From NCBI GenBank assembly GCA_000750105.3, contig JPHH03000007.1:496001-560000 (forward strand): a DNA stretch of 64,000 bases, given 5' to 3'. Within the stretch, counting starts at the first letter, position 1; every line of letters begins with the position of its first letter. The position numbers and the translations under genes are program-made. Below are positions 1-10,415 of the stretch, piece by piece. Source of the DNA: Tolypocladium sp. Sup5 PDA-1 (taxonomy: Eukaryota; Ascomycota; Sordariomycetes; Hypocreales; Ophiocordycipitaceae). The notes below the pieces were generated by a model. The model did not search any database, was not told the DNA's origin, and worked only from the letters and a program-made list of their open reading frames with translations.

Positions 1-1389
1 CTTCGTAGTCCTTGGATGTTCGCAGCTACCGGTACCCTGCGTTTCACGTTGCAAAGAGAGCAGCGACCCCTGGCTCCTGGCTCCGTAATGACGACAGACC
101 GATCCAGAGCCGCCTTCTCCTCTCCACCTCGTTCTTTTTCGTCGTCCATCACCATCTCTACGAAGTACAGCCCAGCACTCGATTCGTCCATGCCCCATCA
201 AGCGCTGGGCTCGCGTGCCTGTTTCGTCCGTCTTCGGGCCAGGATGGGGGTGAGGAGGCCCAGAGGGCCTGCATTCAGGGCCACATGCACATCCATCCAT
301 TCATTCATCGTTGCTGGTTCATGCCCCCCCCTCTTGTGCTACGTACTCGTACATACATAGCCGCCGGCCCGTTTCCGTGTCCACGATGATGATCCCCGTT
401 TTGTCAGGTGCGCGGCTTCGCAGCACCGCAGCTCGTTTTCTGTGCCTCGTGCTGCGCTTCGTGAGAGGCTGCCTGGCTTCACGGTCCCCCCTCCTGGCTG
501 GGCCGTCTGTTCTTTGCGAAGGCTTCCCTCTTTCTTTTTTTCTTCTCATCTTCCGGCCCCGGAGCTCGTGCATGGACACCTGCCCGTCGGCTTCATCGCG
601 CTCGTCGAACCTCGTCATTCGAGCCAGGGACAGCTTCTGCACGCAGCTCCGGGCTTGTGGGGGTTGATGAAAAGGGAGCTTGACCGAGGCATTAGCCCCT
701 GGACCTTTGCAAATATCCCAGCATTTGTTCAGACGAGACAGGGACCCTGCACATCTGGGCCCTGGACTTTGCCCCGTCTCCGTCCCGATTATCGTACTCG
801 TCTCGGCGCTCACGCAGTGATCTGCACCGGCCGAGTGACCACAAGACCTGGCTGACTGAGGCCATCATCTCCCTTCTCGCCTGTCCCTTGGTCTCCCTGC
901 TCCGGATCGTCGACATTTGAAGGCTCGTTCCCGCTGCGGCAATTTGCCATTTCCCGCCCGTCGTACAACAACATCGTCATAACCAGCACCTTGGCAACTT
1001 GGTTACTTCCCAAGGCGAGGCGGAGTCGACAGAACCTCGAAACACCGCCTGTCCCTGCCGACGGCCCATGGCGATCAGCGCTGACTCGTCTTGTATGCTT
1101 GTCTGATGACGCGGGGGTTGCTGCTAAGATCGGACACCTTCGAGACGGATGGGCCCTTGAACTGACGTCCGCATCCTAACCGATCTTCGCTTCCTGCTCT
1201 GAGCCCAGCCCGTTGCTCTTTTCCTCACGCCTCTTCGACGGGTCCGTCGCTGGGTGCCGTCTCACTCCCTCGTTCCCTGTCTATCCTCGTTTTCTCTCCC
1301 TTTTTATTTCGCCCATGCATCTTTCCCCTTTCCTTTACCAATGTGTCTTTTCTTCTTGAACCCGTCTTGTTGACGACACCGACGACACC
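1..1389. other. intergenic / upstream region
   Basis: No ORF here looks like a protein. The last 200 bases before 1390 are strongly pyrimidine-rich on the + strand (runs of ctcttcc/ttcctt), as is common in 5' leaders of highly expressed fungal genes. The leader of the next gene probably lies here. One copy of the 9-mer TACTCGTAC is at 344. Confidence 0.5.
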
Positions 1390-3225
1390 ATGGCGCCACG
1401 CCTCGAACTCGCCCACTCGACGCACACCAGAGTCATGGTTGCGCCACCGAGGATCAACCTGCGACGGACAGCGTCGTACAACAACCAGGAGCGCAGCTCT
1501 GGGCCTCTGTCTGCGACCTCTTCCCGATTCAACTTCAACCACCTTCTCTTCTCCCCGCCGCCATCACCCAGTCTACCTGCGCTCGTTCCGCGGCCGAAGC
1601 GCTCTTCGTCACAGATATTTACCACCCGACCGAGACGGCTAGTGCGCCTCCTCGTTTATTTCATTAGCCTTGTTGCAGCGTTTTATGTCCTTGCGTTCGC
1701 ATTCCGGAATCGAAATGCCCTACCGGCCGTGTTGCCGCATTTCAAGGAGGAGGAGTTTGAGATGGTGGGACAGGACATGCTGCCCGACTTTCCCACCCCG
1801 ATTGTCGTCAGCGATAGTCGAAAACGATCGAAATGGACTGTCTCGATCCCTCGCGACTACGATTTCCCGCTATCCATCAAGGAGTACGCTGGGATGAGCG
1901 GCAGGTGTCGTGAGGTTTCATCACATGCGAGAGATCTCCACCACAAGACCCCTTTGTCGAACGAGATGATGCTGGCCTATGACAACCCCGACGACTACTT
2001 TGTGGACGTCCAGGAGGCGGAACGGACCGGACTGCTGCCCGGAGCAGGAAGAGCAAAGTCACCCAAACGTTCCGGGCACTTCGTGGGGTTGAATTGGGAG
2101 TCAATGGCTGGCAAACCAGTCTGCGAGAGCTCACTGACGTATGCGTTGGAGAGCCCAGAGGCGGGAATCGGTGGCTCGTTGATGACACTGTGGACTCTTT
2201 ACGCCCTAGCCAAGGAGCAGGGCAGGGCATTCTTCATCGACGACACTCGGTGGGCGTACGGCGCTTACACGGAGATGTTCCAAGCCCCTCCCATCCCCGA
2301 CTGTCGGCCGCCACCAAGACACCACATGGTGTCGTGTCCCGTTCAGGCTCGGCATCTCGTCGTCTCCAGCGTCACCACAAAGGATGCTTTCCCAGCCTTG
2401 CTTGCCAAGCATCGCCGGAACACGGGCGCCGACAGCAGCCAGCGTGATCTACTGGAGCTGGCTCGGTCTGGCTATCGAACGCTCTTCAGGCTCACCAAGG
2501 AGGACCAAGATTACGTCGACAAACGGATCAAGGAACTTGAAGGGAAGGCAAAAACTGGCGGCACGACATCCCAGGATGCGCCCATTATCGGTCTCCACAT
2601 CCGACGTGGCGACCAACACCCCCTGGAGTACCAGTATCGGGATACCTATATCCCGGCTGAAGTCTTCCTCGGCCAGGCCCAGCGCCTGGCCGAGACACAC
2701 TATAACGACACCGCGACCGAGGGCGAGAAGCGCAAGGCCATAACCGTGATTGCCTCGGATGACCCGATGGTCCACCAGGAGACAGATTTTTCAGACGCCT
2801 ATCTTGCCCAGCAGCGCATCCGCCTCGCCTCCAAGGAGGCCATTGAGCAGGCCAACCCCGACCCGCATGTGCTTCATCACTTTGTGGAAGAGGCACATGG
2901 TTGGGACGGGGGCTTCTTCGCACCCATGTTCTGGAACCTCGGCGCCGAACGCAAGAACAACGCCGCTGCCACGGCTGCACCTGGCGACTATTCCAAATCC
3001 ATGGAGCCGCCGTCGGAGCAGACGCTGAGGTTGCGAAGCTTCATCGGCCGGGCGTACATGATGGATCTGGCTGTCCTAGCAGGCGCCAGTGACAAAGTCG
3101 TGTGTGCCGTGAGTGCCATGGGGTGCAGAATGCTAGGCGTCATGATGGGCTGGGAGCGTGCCATGGAGAAGGGCGCCTGGGTTAATGTCGATGGAGGCTA
3201 CAGCTGGAGCGGACTCAGCTGGTAA
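1390..3225 (+). CDS. type II membrane fucosyltransferase-like protein
   Basis: A single-exon 611-aa protein. A basic cytoplasmic tail of about 80 residues is followed by one membrane segment (about 84-105, LLVYFISLVAAFYVLAFAF), which is the layout of a Golgi type II glycosyltransferase. The luminal part carries HIRRGDQ at about 403-409, matching the HxRRxD donor-binding motif of the alpha-1,6/O-fucosyltransferase superfamily (FUT8, NodZ, POFUT). A later VIASDDP stretch resembles the second motif of that fold. Conserved fungal proteins of this type are mostly uncharacterised, so the sugar donor and acceptor are unknown. Translation may also start at the second Met, codon 16 (1435). The membrane anchor and motif are seen directly; the enzymatic role is inferred. 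Confidence 0.8.
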   Translation: MAPRLELAHSTHTRVMVAPPRINLRRTASYNNQERSSGPLSATSSRFNFNHLLFSPPPSPSLPALVPRPKRSSSQIFTTRPRRLVRLLVYFISLVAAFYVLAFAFRNRNALPAVLPHFKEEEFEMVGQDMLPDFPTPIVVSDSRKRSKWTVSIPRDYDFPLSIKEYAGMSGRCREVSSHARDLHHKTPLSNEMMLAYDNPDDYFVDVQEAERTGLLPGAGRAKSPKRSGHFVGLNWESMAGKPVCESSLTYALESPEAGIGGSLMTLWTLYALAKEQGRAFFIDDTRWAYGAYTEMFQAPPIPDCRPPPRHHMVSCPVQARHLVVSSVTTKDAFPALLAKHRRNTGADSSQRDLLELARSGYRTLFRLTKEDQDYVDKRIKELEGKAKTGGTTSQDAPIIGLHIRRGDQHPLEYQYRDTYIPAEVFLGQAQRLAETHYNDTATEGEKRKAITVIASDDPMVHQETDFSDAYLAQQRIRLASKEAIEQANPDPHVLHHFVEEAHGWDGGFFAPMFWNLGAERKNNAAATAAPGDYSKSMEPPSEQTLRLRSFIGRAYMMDLAVLAGASDKVVCAVSAMGCRMLGVMMGWERAMEKGAWVNVDGGYSWSGLSW

Positions 3226-3908
3226 TATTGGACATCTTTCTGAACACCCCATTTTTACTTCGATTCGAACAACATATTTCTTATACCAGCATCTTTATAC
3301 CGCGGGGAACACAGGAGGCCGAGGACTACCTATTTGGAGATCACTCTTTGAGCATTGCGGGCATTGAAAAGGCGTTGGCTGGCTGGCTGTCATTTTGAAG
3401 AAGCACTTGGGAAAATAAGATACCTCTTTCTCTACCTATCAACTACATAGTTTCTTTCTACACTCGTTGGATAAACCGTGACTGCTTGAGTGGGACTGGT
3501 CCCAACGCAGTCGAGAAGTTAAATCCCACCAGCATCAAATGGAACTCTATACATCCATGGTGCGCCACGATGACAAACGCGTGCTTGTTCTGTAAACAAG
3601 AGGTGCTGGTCCGCGTGAGTGATTCCGCGTTTAATGAAAGGCTCGATGCCCACGTCGGACGTCGAACTTGAACTTGATCAATGACACGACAATAGAAGGC
3701 CTGAAATTCATTGTGCGCTAAGTCGCATCGACCTTGGTGCCCGCCACGCCCCCAGACAGCTGCCAGGTGCCCACCTACTCCGTACACCCGACAGTCACGC
3801 TAAATCACCTGCGATTAACCGCATCTCTTTCACGGGCTGCAACCCCAACTCCTCCTCCTCTTCAACAACCAACAGCCAACAGCCAACACCGAATAAGGCC
3901 AGCGCATC
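3226..3908. other. intergenic region between GT-like gene and TAF7
   Basis: It holds the 3' end of the preceding gene and the TAF7 promoter. No coding potential was seen. One TACTCCGTA motif is at 3776-3784. The last 80 bases before the TAF7 ATG are CT/CA-rich. Confidence 0.5.
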
Positions 3909-5438
3909 ATGTCCGCCCCCAACGATGGCGGCGCAACGCCCGCGCCGCCGCCCAAACCGCGCCTCAAGATCAACGTCAGCCGCTCCTCGTCGTTTGTCGC
4001 GGACGCCGCCGCAGCGCCGGCCAGAGCAGCTCCTGCGGCCTCCGCGACGACGGCCTCCGCGACGCCCGGCGGCGAGGCTGCCCCCCGCAAGGTGAAGCTC
4101 AAGATCAGCTCGTCGCAGCCGCCGACGCCCGCCGTCGACAAGCCGGCCGCGCCCTTGACCAAGACAAAGGCCGGCCGCCAGCCGAAGCCGACTCAGAAGC
4201 TCGTCGAGAGCAAGAAGCGAACGCACGACGACGACGAGGACCAGCCGCTGGCGGTCACGGCGGGAGGCCCGCCGACGGCCAAGATCAAGATACGACAGGG
4301 GCCCAAGGCGGCTCCCACTCAGGTGGTGCTGAAGCCACGTGGGCGCCCGCCGCTGCACCCGCCGGGCGATGGCTACGACTCGGAGGCGAGCGACCGGGAG
4401 GTGGACCCGGCCATCGAGGAGCAGTTCATACTGCGCATGTTCCCCGGGGAGCACTGCGAATACGTGCGCTGGTGCATGGAGAATGGGAAGATGGGTCTCC
4501 CCAGGGGCCAGGGAGGCGCGGACATTGTCCTCAAGTTCTTCGAGGAGGAAACGCGCCGGGCCCTGGTGACGGTCAAGGGCCAGCCGTTTGCGGCCGTCAT
4601 GGTCGACCTACCCACCATCACCGAGGCCATGAAGACGTGGGACAAGAAGTCATTCATGAAGTCTGCCGACATCTGCCAGATGCTGCTCGTCTTCCAAAAG
4701 GTCAAGGACGAAAACGAGGCCGAGCTCGCGCCGCTGCCGCCCATGATCGACTCCAACTTCAAGTGGCCGCACGGCCTCACGCCGCCCATGCACGACTGCG
4801 TCAACCGCAGGTTCGCCAAGACAATCAGCAGGAAGGAAATCGAGGACAAGGAGGCCGAGGTGGAGCGCCTCCTGGCCGAGGACGCCAAGGCCATGTCGAC
4901 CAAGTGGGAATGGGTCGACGAGCGCCAGCAGGACGCCGACGACGAGTACGGGGCCGACGAGGACGCCGAGGGCGAGGTGGACGATGGCTTGGGCTACTTC
5001 GGCGCCCACGACGCCCACGACGATGTCGACGACAACGACCTGGAAGCTGACCTCGAAGCCGCCTTTGCAGACGAAATCATGGCCGAGACGCCCGCCACGG
5101 GCATGGGCATGACGCCCATGACGACGCAGGTCGAGACGCCCGCGGCGGGCCTACAGGACAGCATTGAGAACGACGAGGAGTCGGAGGAGGATGACGACGA
5201 CGACGACGATGACGACGACGACGAGGACCTGGACGAGGATCAGCGTGCTCAGCGCGACGAGGAGCAGGGCGTGAGGGACATCATCAACGACCTGCAGAAG
5301 CAGCTCGCCCGCCGCATGGACGACCTCGAGAAGACGACCAACAAGATCCTGCGCACCCGCGTCGAGAACCAGATCAAGCAGCTCAAGTCGGAGATTGAGC
5401 TCAAGAAGTCGTCGATTGGCATCGAGACGGACGATTGA
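3909..5438 (+). CDS. TAF7: TFIID subunit TAF7
   Basis: A single-exon 509-aa nuclear protein. Residues about 165-315 form the TAFII55/TAF7 N-terminal domain, recognised by EEQFILRMFP, the GADIVLKFFEEE region, VMVDLPTITEAMKTWD and SADICQMLLVF. TAF7 binds TAF1 and restrains its acetyltransferase activity during assembly of the RNA polymerase II pre-initiation complex. The N-terminal 160 residues are Ala/Pro/Lys-rich. They include KPRGRPP (about 142-148), which looks like an AT-hook. The C-terminal part has a long Asp/Glu run (about 415-440) and a predicted coiled coil ending near the C-terminus. The length is typical of filamentous-fungal TAF7. The ATG at 3909 follows a C/A-rich leader. Confidence 0.93.
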   Translation: MSAPNDGGATPAPPPKPRLKINVSRSSSFVADAAAAPARAAPAASATTASATPGGEAAPRKVKLKISSSQPPTPAVDKPAAPLTKTKAGRQPKPTQKLVESKKRTHDDDEDQPLAVTAGGPPTAKIKIRQGPKAAPTQVVLKPRGRPPLHPPGDGYDSEASDREVDPAIEEQFILRMFPGEHCEYVRWCMENGKMGLPRGQGGADIVLKFFEEETRRALVTVKGQPFAAVMVDLPTITEAMKTWDKKSFMKSADICQMLLVFQKVKDENEAELAPLPPMIDSNFKWPHGLTPPMHDCVNRRFAKTISRKEIEDKEAEVERLLAEDAKAMSTKWEWVDERQQDADDEYGADEDAEGEVDDGLGYFGAHDAHDDVDDNDLEADLEAAFADEIMAETPATGMGMTPMTTQVETPAAGLQDSIENDEESEEDDDDDDDDDDDEDLDEDQRAQRDEEQGVRDIINDLQKQLARRMDDLEKTTNKILRTRVENQIKQLKSEIELKKSSIGIETDD

Positions 5439-5758
5439 GGATGCCAAACCGGCAGTAATAATGGAATCGGCGTTTACGGCTTTGGTTTTGCTAAAGGGGG
5501 ACTCTGAGGGGCTATGTGGACTGAAATGGCGTTGAGGGGATTTCTTATAGGGGCCGGCTTGTCACCATTGATACCAACATGGCAAAGTGTCGCCATAGAA
5601 AATGCATGCTTCAAGGAAGTAGCCTTGATTATAGCAAACATATCAGATTCTTACTCAAATCCATCCGTGACAGACATGCCTCCATCGACATGACGGCATA
5701 TTCCACACCGATGTGCTAGTCGCAACAAGTCAAATATACCCCCCCCCCCCCCCCCGGC
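5439..5758. other. convergent 3' intergenic region
   Basis: It separates the convergent TAF7 and coiled-coil genes and so contains both 3' ends. A run of 17 C lies at 5739-5755, directly beside the stop codon of the minus-strand gene. Confidence 0.6.
5739..5755. repeat. poly-C(17) homopolymer
   Basis: Seventeen consecutive C on the + strand. On the minus strand it is a G17 run starting 3 nt past the TGA of the coiled-coil gene, hence inside its 3' UTR. Confidence 0.9.
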
Positions 5759-6776
5759 TCACGACCCCAAACGCAATGCTTTGGTGGTTGCATCCTCGTT
5801 CTTCAGCAACACTTCTTCAACCGTCTCGATGACGTCCGCCCACGCCACGTCCTGGCAGAATTCTTCCAGCGACCGAGGGCGCGAACTCGCCCCCAGACGG
5901 CGGCGGCGCTGGATGCGCTGCTGTATGGCTCTCTGGATGAGGACTGCCATGGCGGGATCGCGCTTGGACTGCTGCTTGAGGTAGTTGGCGGTGAACTCGG
6001 CGTCGGCGAGGCTCGTCGTCTTGTGATCGCAGTGCCATCGGCGGGTGGACTTGATGGCTTCTTGGATGCGACGCTTGGGCGGCTGCTTGGAGCATTCTGT
6101 CGTCTCGTTAGACGGCCTGCGGCCTTTTCCGATGAGGAGGAGCATGCTTACCGCTGCGGCGCTGCACCGATGTTTGAGCATTTGCCTTTGCCCGTGTCAT
6201 TGCCCTCGTCTCTACTTGCTGCGTTTGGGTTACGCCGCCCATCAGCTCGTCGTCCACCTCTGCCGAAGTAGGCAGCGAGTCGAGCTGACTGGAGACTCCA
6301 TCAACCAGCCCCTTCAAGTCACCCATCTCCTGCCGGAGCTGCTTCTTGAACTCGGCCGCCTCCCGCTGGCATCTGTCAAGCCCAACCTTGAAGTCCTCCT
6401 GCGTTTCATTGACACCCTCCATGCGTGCCTTGACGCTCAGAATCTCGCGCCAGACGTCCATGATGCGCTGCTCATGCTCCTTGCGGAACTCCTTATCCTG
6501 GCTGGTGCGGGCGACCAGCGCGCCAATCTCCTGCTCCAGACGCTCGGCCTGGGCGCTGACGGCGCGGAGGTTCAGCTCAAAGGTCATCTTGGCGAGGGCA
6601 TCGGCCTGGGCGAGCAGCCTGTTGTTGGAACTGGGCTGCTTGGAGTTGGGTAGCTGGACGGAGGGCGAGGATGACGATGGAGACACGATGACCGCGTCGG
6701 ATAGCACGCCCTTCTGGCCGCTCGTTGGGATTGTCCCTGGGGGGACGGAGCGGCGTCTTTGCTTCATGGAGGCCAT
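5759..6776 (-). CDS. coiled-coil protein of unknown function
   Basis: Two exons: 6776-6152 and 6096-5759. The intron (6097-6151, 55 nt) has donor GTAAGC, branch TCTAAC and acceptor ACAG, and the frame is kept, giving 320 aa. The reading frame stays open upstream to 6860 but without an ATG. The first ATGs are at 6776 and 6767, so 6776 is chosen. A basic, Ser/Pro-rich N-terminus is followed by a long heptad-rich region from about residue 60 to 185 (leucines in LNLRAVSAQAERLEQEIGAL and onward), so a coiled coil is likely. The C-terminus is Arg/Gln-rich and ends in an acidic amphipathic helix. No family was recognised; a structural or chromosome-associated role would be a guess. Confidence 0.7.
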
Positions 6777-7251
6777 GCTCACGACCAGTAGAGAGACGGG
6801 GAATGTGATTGTAGCTGCTACCCAGTGTTGCCGAGTTTGGGAGATCGAAGACACCGACAAGGAGTATAAGGATGCTTCGAGTGGTAAGTTGAGGAAGAGG
6901 GAGCATGCCCGAGGTGTCTAAAGAGGAGAGACTCGGTGCGTAAAGGAAGAGGAGAATAAAAGTCCTTCCAAGAGGGATGGTCTGGGGTGCGGAGGAAGGG
7001 ATGTGCGATGGCAGGCGTTCCTTCCTTGCGAGTGCGGTTGCTGTGCAAAGGTGCGATCCCGTGACCGCATTTTCAGAGTCACTGACTCTCAGAACAGCAG
7101 CTAACAGCAGTTACCTTATTCTCGTCACAACACCCTGTTTAAACCCGTTCATGATATCTCATGCAAAATGCGGTGTTCGAATCACCCCTGTCCCACTCCG
7201 CGGCAGACCGACTCCCCGTCGTCATAACACACACTCCTCACTTACACCACC
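6777..7251. other. intergenic region between coiled-coil and DUF3074 genes
   Basis: It holds the promoter of the minus-strand coiled-coil gene and the 3' end of the DUF3074 gene. Nothing else was seen. Confidence 0.5.
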
Positions 7252-8163
7252 TCACGCCGCCTCACCCCCTGCACCGGCCTCACCACCGCTCTTCGACACC
7301 GTCTTCTTCCTCTCCCCGGCCATCCACCCCAGGAACATGTCCACGTCCTTTGCAACCTGCCCCGGCACCGCCATCCGCTGCACCCACGCCGGCAGCACGC
7401 CGCGCGCATCCGACGCCGTGCCCATGGTCCACTCCACCCCGTCGGCCGTCTCCCGTAGCCGCTCCACGCTCGAGTACGCGCCGCGCACCGTCCCGTCTTC
7501 GGCACCCTTGGAATCCTGCGCCGCGACCTGCACGACGAGGAACTCGCGGCGGCCACGCGCCGACGCCGTGGCCTGCAGCACGGGGAACACGCGGTTGCGC
7601 AGCGGCGCCGGCATCTTGTGCGTCGACGCCTCGAGCCGCAGCGTCCAGTCCCCCCAGCACGCGCCCCCGAGCTCGACCTCCACGCCGGCGCAGTCCCACT
7701 GCTGCGCGAGCGACGTGCTCAGCACGCTCGGCGTGAACGCCTGCTCCGCCTCTGCGTGCCCGTCCTTGAAGCACCGCACCCACTCCCCCCAGCTCGCCGT
7801 CCCCGCCGCCGCGACGTCCTCGTGCACGCTCCGCCGCAGCACCCACGTCTCGTCGCGCAGCTTCCCGGCGTCCATGTTGGGCGGATGGTGCGCCTTCACC
7901 ACCACGGCGAGGTCCGCGGCGGGTACGGTCCGCTCGAAAAGGTGCACGGGCGACACCGAGTGGGGATACGTCTTGGTCCCCTTGGGTTTCCAAGGCGAGT
8001 CCGTGGTGGCCTGCGACGAGGGCACGTTGCTGATGAATGGCAGGGCCTCCTGCAAGAGGGACGTGAGAAACGGCGTGAGTTCCTGCGGCGTAGCGGATGA
8101 GGCCGGGAGTTGTGAGGGATGGATGCCCCAGAGGCGAACAAGAGGGCCGTATTTCTCAGCCAT
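7252..8163 (-). CDS. DUF3074 (START-like) domain protein
   Basis: A single-exon 303-aa protein starting at ATG 8163 (MAEKYGPLVRL). The frame is open to 8322, but only through GTG, with no ATG. The body resembles fungal DUF3074 proteins, which have a START-like lipid-binding fold. Family-like stretches are KTYPHSVSPVHLFERTVP, the WVLRRSVHED strand, and a C-terminal EWTMGTASDARGVLPAWVQ helix region. No signal peptide or membrane segment was seen, so it is probably cytosolic. The role in fungi is unknown; lipid binding is inferred from the fold. It lies downstream of CYP51 on the same strand, 543 bp away, which may be chance. Confidence 0.8.
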   Translation of the reverse strand: MAEKYGPLVRLWGIHPSQLPASSATPQELTPFLTSLLQEALPFISNVPSSQATTDSPWKPKGTKTYPHSVSPVHLFERTVPAADLAVVVKAHHPPNMDAGKLRDETWVLRRSVHEDVAAAGTASWGEWVRCFKDGHAEAEQAFTPSVLSTSLAQQWDCAGVEVELGGACWGDWTLRLEASTHKMPAPLRNRVFPVLQATASARGRREFLVVQVAAQDSKGAEDGTVRGAYSSVERLRETADGVEWTMGTASDARGVLPAWVQRMAVPGQVAKDVDMFLGWMAGERKKTVSKSGGEAGAGGEAA

Positions 8164-8706
8164 GTTCCCGGTCCCTGAGCGTGATCGAAGCTGTGCGAGT
8201 AGATATACCCCCCTGCGACGAGTGTCCTGGCGCGGAGAGCTTGTAAGCGACAACTCTCGTCCAGAAATGGGGTCAAAACTCACAAGTAGAATACCGAGTC
8301 CACGCTCCCGTAGAACCCTCACAAAGCGCGAAGACGCGTGCGCTTGCTGGTGCGTTGCGTGTGTTCATCGCAGGTTCGCAGCTCCGGATGCCGTTTCACC
8401 CGAGTCCAGTCTAACGGTCATGGATGTCTCATCCCCCGCCAAAAGGGGTCTAAGCTGACCATGCCCTGCAAGGCCACAGCTGCTGGTTGAACGAGTCTTC
8501 ACAATCCCAAGAGAGAGAAGCATGTAACGTATTTCGGTGATGGTGATTTTCATAGTTAATTCTATTCGTATTAATATTATCGGGTCATGGTGTCGCGTGG
8601 GTCGCCTCTACATGAACCGTCCATCCAAAGACTCAGAAACTCCAGTGTGTAACCCGTATGTACAGTGGCCTCCCCAAGCATTCGGACCCTATTCCCCTTC
8701 TAAAGT
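8164..8706. other. intergenic region between DUF3074 gene and CYP51
   Basis: It contains the DUF3074 promoter and the CYP51 3' UTR. A short AT-rich patch around 8550-8585 is consistent with the poly(A) region of the minus-strand CYP51 transcript. No other gene was seen. Confidence 0.5.
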
Positions 8707-10415
8707 CTAATCTCTCCTCTCCCAGCGAATCTTGGCGGGCTCCAGTGGCCGCGAGAACAGCGAAGCGAAGTCGGTGCCAATCAGGGTGTTGCCTCCGTCC
8801 ACGTTGCTCAGCTTGAACAGGCGCACAACCTCGGCCACAATGGTCTGCAGCTGGACGTTGGCAAAGTGCTCGCCGATGCATCGGTGGCGGCCCGCGCCAA
8901 AGGGCAGATATGGCGACGCCGCGCCCTTGCTGACCAGGCCGTATCCGTAGTCAATCTTCTCCTCCTCGACGGCGGTCTGGACAATGGTCGGCGCGTTGAC
9001 GGCATCCGTGTCCCAGCGGTGAGGGTCCCACATGTCGGGGTTGGGGAAGTAGAACGGGTCGGTTGCGCTGACGCCGGGGGCGGAGAGCAGAGTGTGCGAG
9101 GTCGGGATGACATACTTGGTGCCCGGGACGGCCATGGGCTGCTTCACAGCGCGCAGGATGGAGTGGATGGGGGCGTGCAGACGGAGCGTCTCCTTGATGA
9201 TGGCCTGGTTCAGCGGGAGCTTGGCGAGGTCCTCGTACGCCAGGGGCGGCAAGTCGGCACCCAGAGCCTTGACCTGCTCCTGGTAGAGCTCTTCCAAGAT
9301 CTGAGGGTTCTGAGCAAGGCGAAGCATGATCCAGGAGCTGGTCGACGACGAAGAGTGCTGGCCAGCCATGAGCAGAGCAATCATCATGTGCGCAACCTCG
9401 TGGTCAGGCACCGGGGTGCCATTCTTGTAGGTCGAGTTCATGAGGTGCTTCATAATGTCCAGTTCCTTGTCGGCGTCGCCCGCGGCCCGGCGCTCCTTGA
9501 TGGTGTCCATGTAGATCTTGGCAACGGTTCGCTGGGCATGGTCACGCTTGCGGTTCCAGGGCAGGGGCGCCCAGTGGAGCATGAAGTTGATGGGCGTGAA
9601 GCCCATGTCCAGGTCGTGATACAGGGCAGCCAGAGACGTGTCGAACTTGCTGCGAATGGCGCTGCCCTGCAGCGCGTGCGACGCGGTGAAGATGGTGATT
9701 TCGGCCATCTTCAAGGGAATGTCGACGATGCCGGACTTGCCCTTGAAGTCGGGATCCTTCTTGAAGTAGGATTGCACCTCGCCGGATATGATGGGGACGT
9801 AGGATCGGAAGGCCTCGGTCGTGAGCGCGATCTTCATGAACTATGAGATGTTTTGTGAGCGGCCTGCTTCCCGTCGCAATCGCCGTGGTGAGGAATTACC
9901 TTCTTCTGCTCCATCAGCTTGGCGTTGGGGCAGTCGTAGACGACGTCCCGGCCAAAGACAGGGGTTGTCAGGACAGTATAGATCTCTTCGGCGTTGACAT
10001 CCTTGAGCTTGCCGTTGAGGATGAAGTCGTTACCGGCCGGGCCCACGGCGACGGTGGTCTTCTTGCCGAGGAGGACAAAGGTGAAGACGTCGCCGAACTG
10101 CAGCACGTGGTCAGTCTTGCGCCGAAAGCTGCTTCCAAGCAGGGTGATGATGCAGGAGTAACAAACCCTGGCGCGGTTCTCGCGGAAGAAGGTGGGAGGG
10201 TCCATGCCATAGGTGATGGTGCTGCCGATGATGGGGAACCAATGGAAGACCAGCGGCGGCTCGTTTGGGTTCTTGAACAGGATCTGGCTGGCGACATTGA
10301 GGACGACGGACAGGGCGACGAAGCCTCCGAACGCGATGGCGATCTGCAACCCCAGGCCGAGGGTCTGGAACTGCTGCGCGAGCGGGTGGCTCGCGACGTC
10401 GGAGAGGATTCCCAT
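8707..10415 (-). CDS. cyp51B: sterol 14-alpha-demethylase CYP51 (B-type)
   Basis: Three exons: 10415-10167, 10097-9900 and 9840-8707. Introns of 69 and 59 nt have GTTTGT..CTGCAG and GTAATT..CATAG ends. The product is 526 aa. It is the ER-membrane P450 that removes the C14 methyl of eburicol/lanosterol in ergosterol synthesis and is the azole target. An N-terminal membrane helix (about 23-45) is followed by the substrate-recognition segment DVVYDCPNAK with Tyr137. The I-helix is GQHSSSSTSS, ExxR is KETLRL (E366, R369), and the heme loop FGAGRHRCIG has Cys470. Sequence and length match the CYP51B paralogue of Sordariomycetes rather than CYP51A. Residue Tyr137, often altered in azole-resistant fungi, is unaltered. 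Intron 1 is a multiple of three with no stop codon. Confidence 0.96.

Noticed and set aside
7160..7195. Possible tRNA T-arm (gttcgaatc flanked by partly pairing bases)
   Set aside because: No matching acceptor stem, D-arm or anticodon arm in the preceding 75 bases on either strand.
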